64,000 nt of DNA from Bacteroidales bacterium (GCA_028687995.1 JAQTZA010000006.1:156486-220485), one strand, 5' to 3'; shown: positions 1-8,408, numbered from the stretch's first letter. The notes: generated from the letters alone by a model not told the origin. Translations and numbers: made by a program.

Positions 1-190
1 ATTTATATTTCCTCCATTCGATTTTTCAGTAGCTACATCGATGGTGACAAATTTGCACATGCCTTTGTCAACACTTTTGATGATGACAACTGCATTCGGA
101 GGTTATGATTTAATGATGGAGACTTACAATGTTGCCATTCGCGAAAAATATCGTTTCGGAGCTTACGGTGATGCAATGCTTATTCTTTAA
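1..190 (+). CDS. queA: QueA, C-terminal end (tRNA ribosyltransferase-isomerase)
   Basis: The frame is open from the window edge (codons begin at base 2) to a TAA at 188-190, giving about 62 residues. The pattern matches the C-terminus of S-adenosylmethionine:tRNA ribosyltransferase-isomerase: an FIFPPFDF stretch, then [13 protein letters not shown] (family: TNFHLPKSTLLM), and a final [12 protein letters not shown] (family: YRFFSYGDAMLI). The enzyme transfers and isomerises the ribosyl part of SAM onto preQ1 in tRNA during queuosine synthesis. The gene ends 7 bases before folK, so the two are probably cotranscribed. Only the 3' end is present. Confidence 0.85.
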   Translation, partial: FIFPPFDFSVATSMVTNLHMPLSTLLMMTTAFGGYDLMMETYNVAIREKYRFGAYGDAMLIL

Positions 191-197
191 TTAAAAG

Positions 198-674
198 ATG
201 GCGGTTGTCTATTTGGCACTGGGCACGAATATTGGAGATTGCGAAAGCAATCTGAATCAGGCAGTACAATTAATTGAAGAGCGGATTGGGAATATTACTT
301 CCCTTTCCGCTTTTTATGCATCTGAACCCTGGGGTTTTGAGAGCCAAAACACCTTTCTTAATGCAGCACTAAAACTTGAGACATTTTATTCGCCATTTCA
401 ATTGCTCAATAAAACGCAACAAATTGAAATAGAAATGGGGCGAACCAAAAAAAGTAGAGGTGCATATTCCGATAGAGTGATTGATATTGATATTATCTAT
501 TACGATTTAGAGAAGATTTGTGTTGAGCAATTAATAGTTCCGCATCCACTAATGCAGTTAAGAGAATTCGTTTTGTCTCCCTTAGTAGAAATTGCACCCG
601 ATTTGCTGCATCCCATACTTCAGAAAACATCGAAACAACTTCTATATGAATTACAATCAGGCTTGAACTCATAA
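198..674 (+). CDS. folK: 2-amino-4-hydroxy-6-hydroxymethyldihydropteridine pyrophosphokinase
   Basis: HPPK transfers pyrophosphate from ATP to 6-hydroxymethyl-7,8-dihydropterin, the step before dihydropteroate synthesis in folate biosynthesis; it acts in the cytoplasm. The 158-residue protein has the usual length. Seen directly: the N-terminal LALGTNIGD (residues 6-14, family LGSNLGD), SEPWGF near 42-47, and the signature R93 with DIDIIYYD at 96-103, whose aspartates bind Mg2+ in this family, followed by PHPLMQLREFVL near 115-126. The start lies 7 bases after the queA stop. A metK promoter follows its stop, so metK is probably a separate unit. Confidence 0.95.
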   Translation: MAVVYLALGTNIGDCESNLNQAVQLIEERIGNITSLSAFYASEPWGFESQNTFLNAALKLETFYSPFQLLNKTQQIEIEMGRTKKSRGAYSDRVIDIDIIYYDLEKICVEQLIVPHPLMQLREFVLSPLVEIAPDLLHPILQKTSKQLLYELQSGLNS

Positions 675-697
675 TAAGCAAAAAAAACTAAACGAAG

Positions 698-727
698 TTT
701 GAATCTGAAATAAATTAGCTATTTTTG
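698..727 (+). promoter_or_regulatory. Bacteroidetes-type promoter of metK
   Basis: TTTG at 698-701 and TATTTTTG at 720-727 fit the Bacteroidetes sigma-ABfr pattern (-33 TTTG, -7 TAnnTTTG) with 18 bases between. A start near 732-735 gives a leader of about 145 bases, which is where the riboswitch-like sequence sits. Confidence 0.65.
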
Positions 728-743
728 CAGTGAGATTTTGAAA

Positions 744-789
744 TGTGGATAAATTTGGCTGCTTGCAACCACTATAAAAAATGCTAAAA
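744..789 (+). ncRNA. Putative SAM-II riboswitch in the metK leader
   Basis: The leader shows the layout of a SAM-II H-type pseudoknot. P1 is GTGG (745-748) with CCAC (769-772). The loop holds TTTGGC (754-759) and the typical CTTGCA word (762-767). An A-rich linker (ATAAAAAAT) follows, then GCTAAAA (783-789). TTTGGC can pair with GCTAAA (783-788), with one G-U pair, to form the second pseudoknot helix. TTGCA before the P1 3' strand and a terminal GCTAAA are what I recall of the SAM-II consensus. The position upstream of a SAM synthetase gene fits feedback by SAM. No covariance-model search was possible. Confidence 0.7.
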
Positions 790-790
790 T

Positions 791-810
791 CGCGAACTTC
801 GCGCTTTTTC
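791..810 (+). terminator. Possible terminator/expression platform of the metK riboswitch
   Basis: CGCGA (791-795) and TCGCG (799-803) can form a short GC-rich hairpin directly followed by CTTTTTCTCCTTTT. It starts two bases after the putative pseudoknot 3' strand, so it could terminate transcription in response to SAM. The stem is short (5 bp, 3-base loop), so the call is tentative. Confidence 0.4.
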
Positions 811-878
811 TCCTTTTGTTATTTTCCACAATCTCTTAGTCTCAACTATATTATTAATTATCTAAATTACTGATAAAG

Positions 879-2171
879 ATGAACTATTTATTTACTTCTG
901 AATCTGTTTCAGAGGGTCATCCAGACAAAGTTGCTGATCAAATTTCAGATGCTATACTTGACGAATTTTTAGCTCAAGATTCCACATCCAAAGTGGCTTG
1001 TGAAACATTGGTTACTACGGGTCAAGTGATTCTTGCTGGAGAGGTTAAATCACAAGCCTATATCGATCTACCCGAAGTGGCGCGCGGTGTTATCAATCGA
1101 ATTGGGTACACCAAAAGCGAATATAAATTTGATGGAGATTCGTGTGGCGTTTTTTCTGCCATTCATGAGCAATCCCAAGATATTAATCGTGGTGTAGAGC
1201 GTGAAGATCCCATGAATCAAGGTGCAGGAGATCAAGGAATGATGTTTGGTTATGCTTGTGACGAGACGGATAATTACATGCCGTTGTCACTCGACCTTTC
1301 GCACTTGTTGTTAAAAGAATTAGCAACCATTCGTAAAGCTGGAAAAGAGATGGTCTATTTGAGGCCGGATTCAAAATCACAGGTTACGGTAGAGTATAGC
1401 CCAGAAGGCGTGCCTGTAAGAGTTCACACAGTGGTGATTTCTACACAACACGATGATTTTATACAACCTGGAAATTTTTCGGAGGAAGCTCAAGAGATAG
1501 CAGATACGACCATGTTGAATATGATTTCGGAAGATGTGAAATCTATCCTGTTGCCTCGTGTATTAGAACAATTACCACATCGTGTACGAGTGTTGTTCGA
1601 TGGCGATTTAATTTTGCACGTTAATCCAACAGGAAAATTTGTAATTGGCGGGCCTCACGGAGATACAGGTCTTACTGGTCGTAAAATTATTGTCGATACT
1701 TATGGCGGCAAAGGAGCTCATGGTGGTGGTGCATTTTCAGGTAAAGATCCTTCAAAAGTGGATCGATCGGCTGCTTATGCTGCTCGTCACATTGCCAAAA
1801 ATGCAGTTGCAGCTGGTTTGTCCAAAGAAATATTGGTTCAGATCTCTTACGCCATTGGTGTGGCAGAGCCTGTAAGTGTATTTGTTGATACGTATGGAAA
1901 GTCGAAATTGGACCTTTCGGATGCAGAAATTGCGGCTAAACTCAACGCAATATTTGATCTTCGCCCTAAAGCGATTGAAGAACGTTTGAAACTTCGAAAT
2001 CCGATTTATCAAGAGACAGCCTCTTATGGACACATGGGGAGAAATCCGAAAAAGGTTACCAAAACATTTAAGTCTCGTTATTTGAATGAATCGATTGTGA
2101 AAGAGGTCGAGCTTTTCACTTGGGAGAAACTTGATTATGTAGACGTTATAAAAAAGGCATTCAAATTGTAA
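879..2171 (+). CDS. metK: S-adenosylmethionine synthetase (methionine adenosyltransferase)
   Basis: MetK makes SAM from methionine and ATP. The 430-residue protein begins [20 protein letters not shown]; His14 and the DK of GHPDK belong to the conserved ATP-site motif. Further signatures are [10 protein letters not shown] (about 117-126, family GAGDQGIMFGYA), [14 protein letters not shown] (about 257-270) and the glycine-rich [17 protein letters not shown]-loop-like motif (about 283-298). It is somewhat longer than the roughly 385-400 aa of many bacterial forms, with an insert near residues 200-225, which is usual for Bacteroidetes. It is transcribed on its own from the promoter at 698-727, through a SAM-II-like leader, and ends at a strong terminator. 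Confidence 0.97.
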   Translation: MNYLFTSESVSEGHPDKVADQISDAILDEFLAQDSTSKVACETLVTTGQVILAGEVKSQAYIDLPEVARGVINRIGYTKSEYKFDGDSCGVFSAIHEQSQDINRGVEREDPMNQGAGDQGMMFGYACDETDNYMPLSLDLSHLLLKELATIRKAGKEMVYLRPDSKSQVTVEYSPEGVPVRVHTVVISTQHDDFIQPGNFSEEAQEIADTTMLNMISEDVKSILLPRVLEQLPHRVRVLFDGDLILHVNPTGKFVIGGPHGDTGLTGRKIIVDTYGGKGAHGGGAFSGKDPSKVDRSAAYAARHIAKNAVAAGLSKEILVQISYAIGVAEPVSVFVDTYGKSKLDLSDAEIAAKLNAIFDLRPKAIEERLKLRNPIYQETASYGHMGRNPKKVTKTFKSRYLNESIVKEVELFTWEKLDYVDVIKKAFKL

Positions 2172-2189
2172 ATTATTATATCAAGATTG

Positions 2190-2235
2190 AAATGTCGCCA
2201 CTCATCATTCATTGGGTTGGCGACATTTTTCTTTT
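2190..2235 (+). terminator. Intrinsic terminator of metK
   Basis: ATGTCGCCA (2192-2200) pairs perfectly with TGGCGACAT (2218-2226); flanking AA/TT pairs extend the stem to 11 bp. A T-rich run (TTTTTCTTTT) follows immediately. Confidence 0.92.
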
Positions 2236-2249
2236 ACACAAGAAATCGC

Positions 2250-2257
2250 TACTTTTG
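2250..2257 (+). promoter_or_regulatory. -7 box of the LOG-family gene
   Basis: TACTTTTG fits TAnnTTTG. A start site near 2263 leaves a leader of about 13 bases to the ATG at 2277 and excludes the longer reading-frame start at 2187, which lies inside the metK terminator. Confidence 0.65.
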
Positions 2258-2276
2258 TCAACTAAAATTTACGGTT

Positions 2277-2861
2277 ATGGCTATCACTTCTGTCTGTGTA
2301 TATTGTGCTTCAAGTTCCAAAGTTGATCCTGCCTTTTTTGATGCAGCAGAGCGTCTAGGTAAAATATTGGCAGCTAACAAGATTACTTGTGTATATGGTG
2401 GAGGCAATAGAGGGTTGATGTGTACTTTGGCCGATTCGGTTCTTGAAAATGGAGGTACGGTAAAGGGAATTATTCCTCATTTTATGCACGAAGAGGGTTG
2501 GAGTCATGGCGATTTATCGCAGCTTGATTTGGTGAGTTCTATGCACGAACGTAAACATCAAATGTCAGATGGTGTAGATGCTGCCATTGCTTTACCTGGT
2601 GGATGCGGGACGATGGAGGAGTTGTTGGAGATTATTACATGGAAACAACTGGGATTGTATAAAAATCCAATCATCATTGTGAATACAAACGGTTATTATA
2701 ATCCTTTATTAGAGATGTTTGAGAAAGCTTTGGAGGGAAATTTTATACGCGATATCCATGCTCATATATGGAGTGTAGTGGATCAGCCTGAAGAAGTATT
2801 GGCGGCCATCGAAAAAGCTGGAGTGTGGATGGACGATGCTCGTTCAAAAGCAGCTATCTAA
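2277..2861 (+). CDS. LOG-family protein (TIGR00730; nucleoside 5'-monophosphate phosphoribohydrolase)
   Basis: Members of this Rossmann-like family (Lonely Guy / YvdD) hydrolyse nucleotide monophosphates to base and ribose 5-phosphate; in plants and some bacteria they release active cytokinins. The roughly 194-residue protein begins MAITSVCVYCASSSKVD. It has YGGGNRGLM (family YGGGxxGLMG), the family signature LPGGCGTMEELLEIITWKQLG (family PGGxGTxEE) and the LG-YKNPI strand after it. The reading frame continues upstream to 2187, but that part overlaps the metK terminator and the promoter, so ATG 2277 is chosen. The physiological substrate in Bacteroidetes is not known; a purine/nucleotide salvage role is inference. 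Confidence 0.88.
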   Translation: MAITSVCVYCASSSKVDPAFFDAAERLGKILAANKITCVYGGGNRGLMCTLADSVLENGGTVKGIIPHFMHEEGWSHGDLSQLDLVSSMHERKHQMSDGVDAAIALPGGCGTMEELLEIITWKQLGLYKNPIIIVNTNGYYNPLLEMFEKALEGNFIRDIHAHIWSVVDQPEEVLAAIEKAGVWMDDARSKAAI

Positions 2862-2867
2862 TTTATT

Positions 2868-3794
2868 ATGCCTCATACAGCTATCTTTTCTAATTATGTA
2901 GTTTTGAATCAAGATGTAATCCCATCTGATTCGGATATTGTTGCTTCTGATTCGTTAACTCAAATCAGATCTTCTTTTGTCTATTTTGGAAAAGATAGCA
3001 CTGCGATGAATGAAAAACAGACATTCAATCCTGATTCTGTTTTAATACAACAGGTAAATTTTCAAGTACCTGATTCTGCTTCACTAGCGATTGATAGACC
3101 TTATGGATTTGATGGAATTATCTCTGGCGTTCGACTCGAAAATTCGGTTGGAATTCAGTCGGTTCTGCTACTCTCAGTAATACTCACTACAATTGCTATA
3201 GGGTTGGGATATAAACAATTTGACCAGATTTTTAGAGGATTGTTTCAGGCTAGAGACCGCTCGAGTTTTTTTGTCGATAACTCGGTTGTGGGTTTGGGCT
3301 TTAAGGCAATCCTTACTATTCAGGCAATATTGCTTGAAGCGTTGGTCGGATACATTATTGTCAAGGATGCTATTTATCATGATATTCTTCAATCTAATTT
3401 TGTGATCATAATGGTGCTTTTTGCGCTATTGTTTATCTTTTATCATCTTTTCAGAATTTTTTCCATAGCGGTTCTTGGTTTGATATTTTCGGAACACCGC
3501 ACACTTAAATCATATCTGTCAGAGTATTTTGATTTGCTAAGTGTATGGGGAATATCGCTATTTCCAATTTCATTTGTGTTGATTTTCTGGCATTTTTCAC
3601 CTGTAGTTATTATGGTGCTGTTGGCAGGAATCATCATTTTTGTGAGAATTTTGTATTTTGGGAAAGGTATTAAGGTTTTTTTTATACAAAGTCGAAATAT
3701 ATTTTATATAATTTTGTACCTTTGCGCCCTTGAAATATTGCCTTTAATAGCTTTGTATCAAGCGTTGGTCTATATATATTTTATTTCACAATAG
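2868..3794 (+). CDS. DUF4271 membrane protein
   Basis: A 308-residue protein with a hydrophilic N-terminal third (about 1-95) and six or more hydrophobic segments after it (about 98-116, 145-165, 178-200, 225-250, 252-270, 283-303), so it is an integral inner-membrane protein. I assign it to DUF4271 mainly because of its size, its C-terminal membrane half and its position directly before hemD, which is the usual Bacteroidetes order; its function is unknown. It begins 6 bases after the LOG-family gene, so the two are probably cotranscribed, and hemD starts 14 bases after it. Confidence 0.75.
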   Translation: MPHTAIFSNYVVLNQDVIPSDSDIVASDSLTQIRSSFVYFGKDSTAMNEKQTFNPDSVLIQQVNFQVPDSASLAIDRPYGFDGIISGVRLENSVGIQSVLLLSVILTTIAIGLGYKQFDQIFRGLFQARDRSSFFVDNSVVGLGFKAILTIQAILLEALVGYIIVKDAIYHDILQSNFVIIMVLFALLFIFYHLFRIFSIAVLGLIFSEHRTLKSYLSEYFDLLSVWGISLFPISFVLIFWHFSPVVIMVLLAGIIIFVRILYFGKGIKVFFIQSRNIFYIILYLCALEILPLIALYQALVYIYFISQ

Positions 3795-3808
3795 TAAATT
3801 TTTGAGTC

Positions 3809-4567
3809 TTGAATATTCGAAAAATTCTTGTTTCGCAACCTACACCATCCAGTACAAAATCTCCATATTTTGATATTGCGGAGAAATATGGAATTGAGGT
3901 TGTTTTTCGCCCTTTTATTCGCGTTGAGTCTATCTCTTCAAAAGATTTTAGACAGCAACGGATTCAGTTGGCGGAATATACTGCTGTAATATTCACAGCA
4001 AAGACTGCTATTGACCATTTCTTCAAAATTTGTGAAGAGATGCGAGTAACGGTTCCGGAGACCATGAAATATTTTTGCACGACAGAGACCATTGCGCTCT
4101 ATTTGCAAAAGTATATTGTTTATAGGAAACGCAAAATATTCTTCGGTAAATCGGGTAAGGTTGATGATCTTATTCCATCGATAAACAAACATAGTGGGGA
4201 GAAATACATTGTTCCTATATCTGATGTTCATGTTGATGACTCGACACACATACTGGATACATTAAAAGTAGAATGTGTGAAAGCTGTGATGTACCGTACG
4301 GTTAGTAATGATTTTGCGCCAGAAGAAGCTTTTGACTATGATATGCTCATTTTCTTTAGTCCAAATGGTGTGAATGCTTTATTGAAAAATTTTCCAAATT
4401 TTGATCAAGGAGATATTTGCATAGGAGCATTTGGCGCTAGTACCGCTAAATCTGTGAAAGAGGCGGGATTAAGACTCGATATTGAGGCGCCACGTCCTGA
4501 AGCTCCATCTATGACAGCAGCATTGGATCTTTTCTTGAAAGATAAAATCAAAAAAGAGAAAAAATAA
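3809..4567 (+). CDS. hemD: Uroporphyrinogen-III synthase
   Basis: HemD closes and isomerises hydroxymethylbilane to uroporphyrinogen III in tetrapyrrole synthesis. The 252-residue protein begins NIRKILVSQPTPSSTKSPYF after the start codon, the same pattern as the Bacteroidetes HemD family (KVLVSQPxPxxxKSPYFDLA). Other fits are AVIFTAKTAIDHFF, an FCTTETIALYLQKYI segment, DMLIFFSPNGVNALL in the second domain, and IGAFGASTAKSVKEAGL. No ATG lies in a suitable place, so the likely start is TTG at 3809. HemD is poorly conserved in general; the assignment rests on the Bacteroidetes subfamily pattern and on its place between DUF4271 and rnpA. A strong terminator follows. Confidence 0.88.
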   Translation: MNIRKILVSQPTPSSTKSPYFDIAEKYGIEVVFRPFIRVESISSKDFRQQRIQLAEYTAVIFTAKTAIDHFFKICEEMRVTVPETMKYFCTTETIALYLQKYIVYRKRKIFFGKSGKVDDLIPSINKHSGEKYIVPISDVHVDDSTHILDTLKVECVKAVMYRTVSNDFAPEEAFDYDMLIFFSPNGVNALLKNFPNFDQGDICIGAFGASTAKSVKEAGLRLDIEAPRPEAPSMTAALDLFLKDKIKKEKK

Positions 4568-4588
4568 TTCAAATAAGGATAAATATTA

Positions 4589-4640
4589 CCCCCAAAGGTT
4601 TGTTTCAATGAATTTGTTAAACAGACTTTTGGGGTTTTTT
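4589..4640 (+). terminator. Intrinsic terminator after hemD
   Basis: CCCCAAAGGTTTGTTT (from 4590) pairs with AAACAGACTTTTGGGG (to 4634), 16 bp with two G-U pairs, followed by TTTTTT. Confidence 0.92.
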
Positions 4641-4647
4641 ATGAAAA

Positions 4648-4663
4648 TAATTTTGTACTTTCG
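4648..4663 (+). promoter_or_regulatory. -7 region of the rnpA operon
   Basis: Two adjacent candidates fit TAnnTTTG: TAATTTTG (4648-4655, perfect) and TACTTTCG (4656-4663, one mismatch). Either puts the start site near 4661-4670, which makes the upstream ATG at 4666 unlikely and favours translation from 4693. Confidence 0.6.
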
Positions 4664-4692
4664 TAATGCCACAATGGCGGAAACATTCGTTT

Positions 4693-5088
4693 ATGGAGCT
4701 AATTAAACACACTTTACCTAAATCGGAACGTATCTCGAGAAAGCTTATTCTCGATAAGATATTCGTAGAAGGCAAATCGTTTGTAGTTTATCCAATTCGA
4801 GTAGTTTATCTGACTTCAGTGGAATTGCAAGAAGCGCCCGTGGCAATTGTTGTGAGTGTGTCGAAAAAACGCTTTAAAAGAGCCGTAAAGAGGAATTTTG
4901 TCAAACGGCGAATTCGAGAAGCATTTCGTTTGAATAAGCATAAAATTGAATTGCCTGCTTCCTTGAAAAATGTAGCAATTGCATTTCTATATTTGAGCAC
5001 CGAATTGAAAGAATTTGAGACCATAAATGGAAAGATGGAGGCGATTATTGATCAATTAAATAAGAAATTATGCTCCGAAAACTCCTAA
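4693..5088 (+). CDS. rnpA: Ribonuclease P protein component
   Basis: The basic protein subunit of RNase P, which removes 5' leaders from tRNA precursors. From ATG 4693 it has 131 residues and begins [17 protein letters not shown]. The family core is clear: LPKSERI near the start, [20 protein letters not shown] (family VSKKVGKAVxRNxIKRxxRE) followed by RIREAFR. The frame extends back to an ATG at 4666, but that would lie at or upstream of the likely transcription start. The 3' end overlaps yidD by 19 bases, so translation of the two is probably coupled, as in most bacteria. Confidence 0.94.
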   Translation: MELIKHTLPKSERISRKLILDKIFVEGKSFVVYPIRVVYLTSVELQEAPVAIVVSVSKKRFKRAVKRNFVKRRIREAFRLNKHKIELPASLKNVAIAFLYLSTELKEFETINGKMEAIIDQLNKKLCSENS

Positions 5089-5294
5089 CATTTATTCTAT
5101 TGGTGCCAATATATTTTTATCGTTATGCGATATCTCCCATCAAGCCGCCCACTTGTCGATATACACCTACCTGTTCGCATTATGCGGTTGATGCTTTAAA
5201 AAAACATGGACCTGTCAAAGGAATGTATTTGGCGATTAAACGTGTGTTGAGCTGCCATCCATGGGGTGGAAGTGGTTATGATCCTGTTCCGTAA
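5070..5294 (+). CDS. yidD: YidD membrane protein insertion efficiency factor
   Basis: A 74-residue protein with the full YidD pattern: an N-terminal amphipathic/hydrophobic helix ([20 protein letters not shown]), then [18 protein letters not shown] with C29 and C35, a [11 protein letters not shown] helix, and C62 in [14 protein letters not shown]. In E. coli YidD sits at the inner membrane next to YidC and aids insertion. It overlaps rnpA by 19 bases and is followed after one base by the TatD-like gene. Confidence 0.95.
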   Translation: MLRKLLTFILLVPIYFYRYAISPIKPPTCRYTPTCSHYAVDALKKHGPVKGMYLAIKRVLSCHPWGGSGYDPVP

Positions 5295-5295
5295 T

Positions 5296-5934
5296 ATGCA
5301 ATTGTTCAATTTTCATACCCATAAATCATCTTCTTTCAACAACGAAATATCAATTTGGAATATCTCGGTTGAAGATGTCGAAAAATACGAAGGGTTATGC
5401 TCTGTTGGAGTGCATCCTTGGGATATACGAGAACCCGAAGTGATAGCGCAAATCGAGTCTGTTAGAAATCGAAGTTTGCTCGGAAACGTTGTTGCAATTG
5501 GTGAATGTGGATTGGATAAACTATGTAATGTTGATTTTGCACTTCAAGTGGCAGTGTTTGAACAGATGATCGTGATTTCCGAAACATCTCAAAAACCTCT
5601 GATTTTACATTGTGTAAAGGCATTCGACGAGTTGATTTCTCTCAAAAATAGATATGCCCCAAAACAAAACTGGATTATTCATGGTTTTCGAGGCAATGTG
5701 ATTCAGGCAAAACAGCTTTTGCAAACAGGTTTTTACTTTTCGTTTGGAGCAAAGTACAACAGCGAAGCGATAAAAGTTTTACCTTTGTGGACTTTTTTCA
5801 TTGAGACTGATGATGCCTTGGAGTGTATAGCGGATGTTTATTCCAAAATAGCCACTGATAGAAATATTAGCATAGAAGAGCTTTCTGAAGCAATGAAAAT
5901 GAATGCGAATAATATATTGAAACTGAAAATATGA
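5296..5934 (+). CDS. TatD-family metal-dependent hydrolase (short Bacteroidetes form)
   Basis: TatD-family enzymes are metal-dependent hydrolases; characterised members are 3'-5' exonucleases. From ATG 5296 the protein has 212 residues, shorter than the usual 260, as in the Bacteroidetes subgroup. The metal-site motifs can be read in order: NFHTH near the start, [12 protein letters not shown] (Glu ligand), [10 protein letters not shown] (His ligand), IHGFRG (His ligand) and ETDD (Asp ligand). The reading frame extends to 5266 inside yidD, but the family start is MQLFNFHTH. It begins one base after yidD stops and overlaps tyrS by 4 bases (ATGA), so it is part of the rnpA-yidD-tatD-tyrS unit. 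Confidence 0.88.
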   Translation: MQLFNFHTHKSSSFNNEISIWNISVEDVEKYEGLCSVGVHPWDIREPEVIAQIESVRNRSLLGNVVAIGECGLDKLCNVDFALQVAVFEQMIVISETSQKPLILHCVKAFDELISLKNRYAPKQNWIIHGFRGNVIQAKQLLQTGFYFSFGAKYNSEAIKVLPLWTFFIETDDALECIADVYSKIATDRNISIEELSEAMKMNANNILKLKI

Positions 5935-7223
5935 ATTTTGTAGAGGAATTGAAGTGGCGGGGCATGATTCACGATATGATGCCGGGAACTGAAGAACAAT
6001 TGAAAAAAGAACTCACATCGGCGTATGTAGGTATTGACCCAACGGCAGATTCATTGCACATTGGTCATTTGGTGGGTGTGATGATGTTGAAACATTTTCA
6101 ACGTGCGGGTCATCGTCCGATTGCATTGGTGGGTGGAGCCACAGGGATGATTGGCGATCCATCGGGTAAATCGCAGGAGCGTAATCTCTTGACTGAAGAT
6201 GCGTTGCGTCATAATCAAGAAAGTATTAAAGCTCAATTGTCGAAATTTCTCGATTTTACATCCGAAGCTCCCAATGCAGCACTGTTGGTGAACAACTACG
6301 ATTGGATGAAGAGTTTTACTTTTCTCGATTTTATTCGTGATATTGGAAAGCATATTACCGTCAATTACATGATGTCGAAAGATTCTGTCAAGAAACGATT
6401 GAGTTCAGAGTCAGCAAGTGGAATGTCATTCACTGAGTTTACCTATCAATTGGTGCAGGGATTTGACTTTTTGTATCTATATCAAAACTACAATTGCCGA
6501 TTGCAGATGGGCGGTTCTGATCAATGGGGGAATATTACTACTGGCACAGAATTGATTCGTCGGAAAACTGCTGGAGAAGCCTTTGCACTCACTTGTCCGT
6601 TGATTACCAAAGCCGATGGAGGAAAATTTGGCAAAACAGAGTCGGGCAATGTTTGGTTAGATAGACATTACACCAGTCCTTACAAATTTTATCAATTTTG
6701 GTTGAATGTGAGTGATGCTGATGCTGAGAAATATATCAAGATTTTCACCGCATTGCCCAAAGAAGAAATTGATGCATTGGTGAAAGAACAGACGGATGCG
6801 CCGCACTTGCGTCCCCTTCAAAAATGTTTGGCGAAAGAGGTCACGACGATGGTTCACTCTGAAGAGGATTACAATGCAGCTGTCGAAGCATCAAATATTC
6901 TGTTTGGCAATGCAACTTCGGATGCGCTGAAAAGACTTGACGAAGAGACTTTCTTGCAAGTGTTTGATGGAGTTCCTCAATTTGAAATATCATTAGAAGA
7001 ATTAACAGCAGGAATTAAAGCTGTAGATCTTTTGACCGAGAAAAGTACTGTTTTCCCTTCAAAAGGAGAAATGCGCAAAACGGTTCAAGGCGGTGGTGTT
7101 TCTATCAATAAAGAGAAGTTAATCGCTTTTGATCAGGTAATAGACATTGCTTCACTGTTGAATGGTAAATATATTTTGGTACAAAAAGGGAAGAAAAATT
7201 ACTTTTTGCTTCTTGTGAAGTGA
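5931..7223 (+). CDS. tyrS: Tyrosyl-tRNA synthetase
   Basis: TyrRS attaches tyrosine to tRNA-Tyr. The 430-residue protein has the class I signatures: [18 protein letters not shown] with HIGH at residues 43-46, the tyrosine pocket [26 protein letters not shown] (conserved GGSDQWGN), and KFGKTESG near 226-233 as the KMSKS equivalent. The C-terminal part (about 360-425) is an S4-like RNA-binding domain containing [15 protein letters not shown]. It overlaps the TatD gene by 4 bases and closes this operon. Confidence 0.97.
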   Translation: MNFVEELKWRGMIHDMMPGTEEQLKKELTSAYVGIDPTADSLHIGHLVGVMMLKHFQRAGHRPIALVGGATGMIGDPSGKSQERNLLTEDALRHNQESIKAQLSKFLDFTSEAPNAALLVNNYDWMKSFTFLDFIRDIGKHITVNYMMSKDSVKKRLSSESASGMSFTEFTYQLVQGFDFLYLYQNYNCRLQMGGSDQWGNITTGTELIRRKTAGEAFALTCPLITKADGGKFGKTESGNVWLDRHYTSPYKFYQFWLNVSDADAEKYIKIFTALPKEEIDALVKEQTDAPHLRPLQKCLAKEVTTMVHSEEDYNAAVEASNILFGNATSDALKRLDEETFLQVFDGVPQFEISLEELTAGIKAVDLLTEKSTVFPSKGEMRKTVQGGGVSINKEKLIAFDQVIDIASLLNGKYILVQKGKKNYFLLLVK

Positions 7224-7241
7224 ATTTTTAGGGTAGGGCAC

Positions 7242-7271
7242 TTGCAAAATAAAAAAAACGCCTTATCTTTG
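7242..7271 (+). promoter_or_regulatory. Promoter of tRNA-Gln
   Basis: TATCTTTG at 7264-7271 fits TAnnTTTG; TTGC at 7242-7245 lies 18 bases upstream as a weak -33 element. The tRNA begins 30 bases after the -7 box. Confidence 0.6.
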
Positions 7272-7301
7272 CATCGCTTTTGAAAAACAGAGCAACGGAA
7301 T

Positions 7302-7375
7302 TGACCCATGGTGTAATGGTAGCACTGCAGTTTTTGGTACTGTATGTCGAGGTTCGAATCCTTGTGGGTCAACCA
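7302..7375 (+). tRNA. tRNA-Gln (UUG)
   Basis: A full cloverleaf of 74 bases. The acceptor stem TGACCCA (7302-7308) pairs with TGGGTCA (7365-7371), then A and an encoded CCA (7373-7375). The D-arm region has GGTGTAATGGTAGCAC; the anticodon stem GCAGT/ACTGT encloses TTTTGGT, giving anticodon UUG; the T-arm carries TTCGAAT. The weak U1-A72 pair is typical of tRNA-Gln. It has its own promoter and terminator. Confidence 0.95.
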
Positions 7376-7383
7376 TTTTTAAC

Positions 7384-7419
7384 GAAAGTGTCTCAAAGAA
7401 ATTTGAGGCACTTTTTTTG
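7384..7419 (+). terminator. Terminator of tRNA-Gln
   Basis: AAGTGTCTCAAA pairs with TTTGAGGCACTT (one T-G pair) around a GAAA loop and is followed by a run of T. Confidence 0.88.
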
Positions 7420-7626
7420 TCAATATTTTCTTTCTCTTCTTCTATTAATTCCAGAAAATTTAGTGGTATAAGTACTTTCTTTTAGCATTGAGCTTTTAAA
7501 TCCTAAATTTGGCTGTTCTTTTTTGAGAAATATTCGTAATTGTTTGGCTGGATGTCTAAATGTTTGTGTTTTGTGTTATATTAAATCAAAATGAAGATAT
7601 ATGATGAAAATATATAACATATTTTA

Positions 7627-7651
7627 TTGTCACATTAAATTTATGTGACAA
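7627..7651 (+). promoter_or_regulatory. Perfect 9-bp palindrome upstream of the sugar transferase
   Basis: TTGTCACAT (7627-7635) and ATGTGACAA (7643-7651) are separated by 7 bases, about 40 bases upstream of the -7 box at 7689. It could be an operator for a dimeric regulator, or an AT-rich terminator since a T run follows at 7656-7664. I see no gene in 7420-7743; this palindrome and the promoter are its only notable content. Confidence 0.4.
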
Positions 7652-7667
7652 AATCATTTTTTTTATC

Positions 7668-7696
7668 TTTTGGTTTGTTTTAATTTCCTACCTTTG
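7668..7696 (+). promoter_or_regulatory. Promoter of the sugar transferase
   Basis: TACCTTTG at 7689-7696 fits TAnnTTTG, with TTTG at 7668-7671 as a possible -33 element (17-base gap). The start codon is 47 bases further on. Confidence 0.6.
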
Positions 7697-7743
7697 TGAG
7701 CAAGCTAAGTTACCATCATGTTTAGTCAATAAAATAGCTCCCT

Positions 7744-8385
7744 ATGAACACATTCGCACATGAAACAATAATTTTGGATTATTCCATAAACATAAATGAT
7801 TTGTTGAAGAGAGCTTTCGATATTGTCTTTTCACTCTTCGTTTTGATTCTTATTCTGCCATTTGTATTTCTAGTTGTAGCCATCGCTATCAAATTATCTT
7901 CTCCTGGGCCAGTGCTTTTTGTTCAGAAACGAACGGGTCGAAATGATGTGGAGTTCAATTGTTTTAAATTTCGCTCAATGCGCGTGAATGCTGCTGCAGA
8001 TCTGTTGCAGGCAAAGAAAGATGATCCCAGAAAGACGAGGTTGGGCGATTTCTTGAGAAAAACCAACATCGATGAGTTGCCGCAATTTTGGAATGTACTT
8101 AAAGGTGATATGTCGGTTGTCGGTCCTCGTCCGCACATGTTGAAGCATACGAATGAATATTCTAATAAGATTGAGAATTATTCAGATCGTCATGCTGTAA
8201 GACCTGGAATTACAGGTTTGGCTCAGGTCAGAGGATTCAGAGGAGAGACTAGGGAGCTTCATCAAATGTATGCCCGCGTAAAAATGGACATGTGGTATAT
8301 TCAGAACAGAAGTTTTTGGTTGGATATCAAGATTATAATGAAGACAACAGTCAATGCTGTCAAGGGACAGAAATACGCTTATTGA
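7744..8385 (+). CDS. Polyprenyl-phosphate sugar transferase (initiating glycosyl-1-phosphate transferase)
   Basis: Enzymes of this family (Bac_transf, PF02397) move a sugar 1-phosphate from a UDP-sugar to undecaprenyl phosphate and so start a surface glycan. The 213-residue protein is the compact form with one N-terminal hydrophobic segment (about 26-52, LILILPFVFLVVAIAIKL) and the catalytic domain. Family motifs in order: KRAFDIVFS, SSPGPVLFVQKRTGR, FKFRSMRVN, KTNIDELPQFWNVLKGDMS (with the catalytic DE), VVGPRP, and RPGITGLAQVRG. No other glycan genes adjoin it, so the product (capsule, exopolysaccharide or protein glycan) cannot be told. It is a single-gene unit with its own promoter and terminator. 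Confidence 0.9.
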   Translation: MNTFAHETIILDYSININDLLKRAFDIVFSLFVLILILPFVFLVVAIAIKLSSPGPVLFVQKRTGRNDVEFNCFKFRSMRVNAAADLLQAKKDDPRKTRLGDFLRKTNIDELPQFWNVLKGDMSVVGPRPHMLKHTNEYSNKIENYSDRHAVRPGITGLAQVRGFRGETRELHQMYARVKMDMWYIQNRSFWLDIKIIMKTTVNAVKGQKYAY

Positions 8386-8408
8386 TATTTATTTAATATA
8401 GGTTATTC

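Noticed and set aside
2187..2276. Upstream start for the LOG-family gene
   Set aside because: This stretch contains the metK terminator and the -7 promoter box; the family start pattern begins at ATG 2277.
7280..7471. 63-codon plus-strand frame
   Set aside because: It runs through tRNA-Gln and its terminator.
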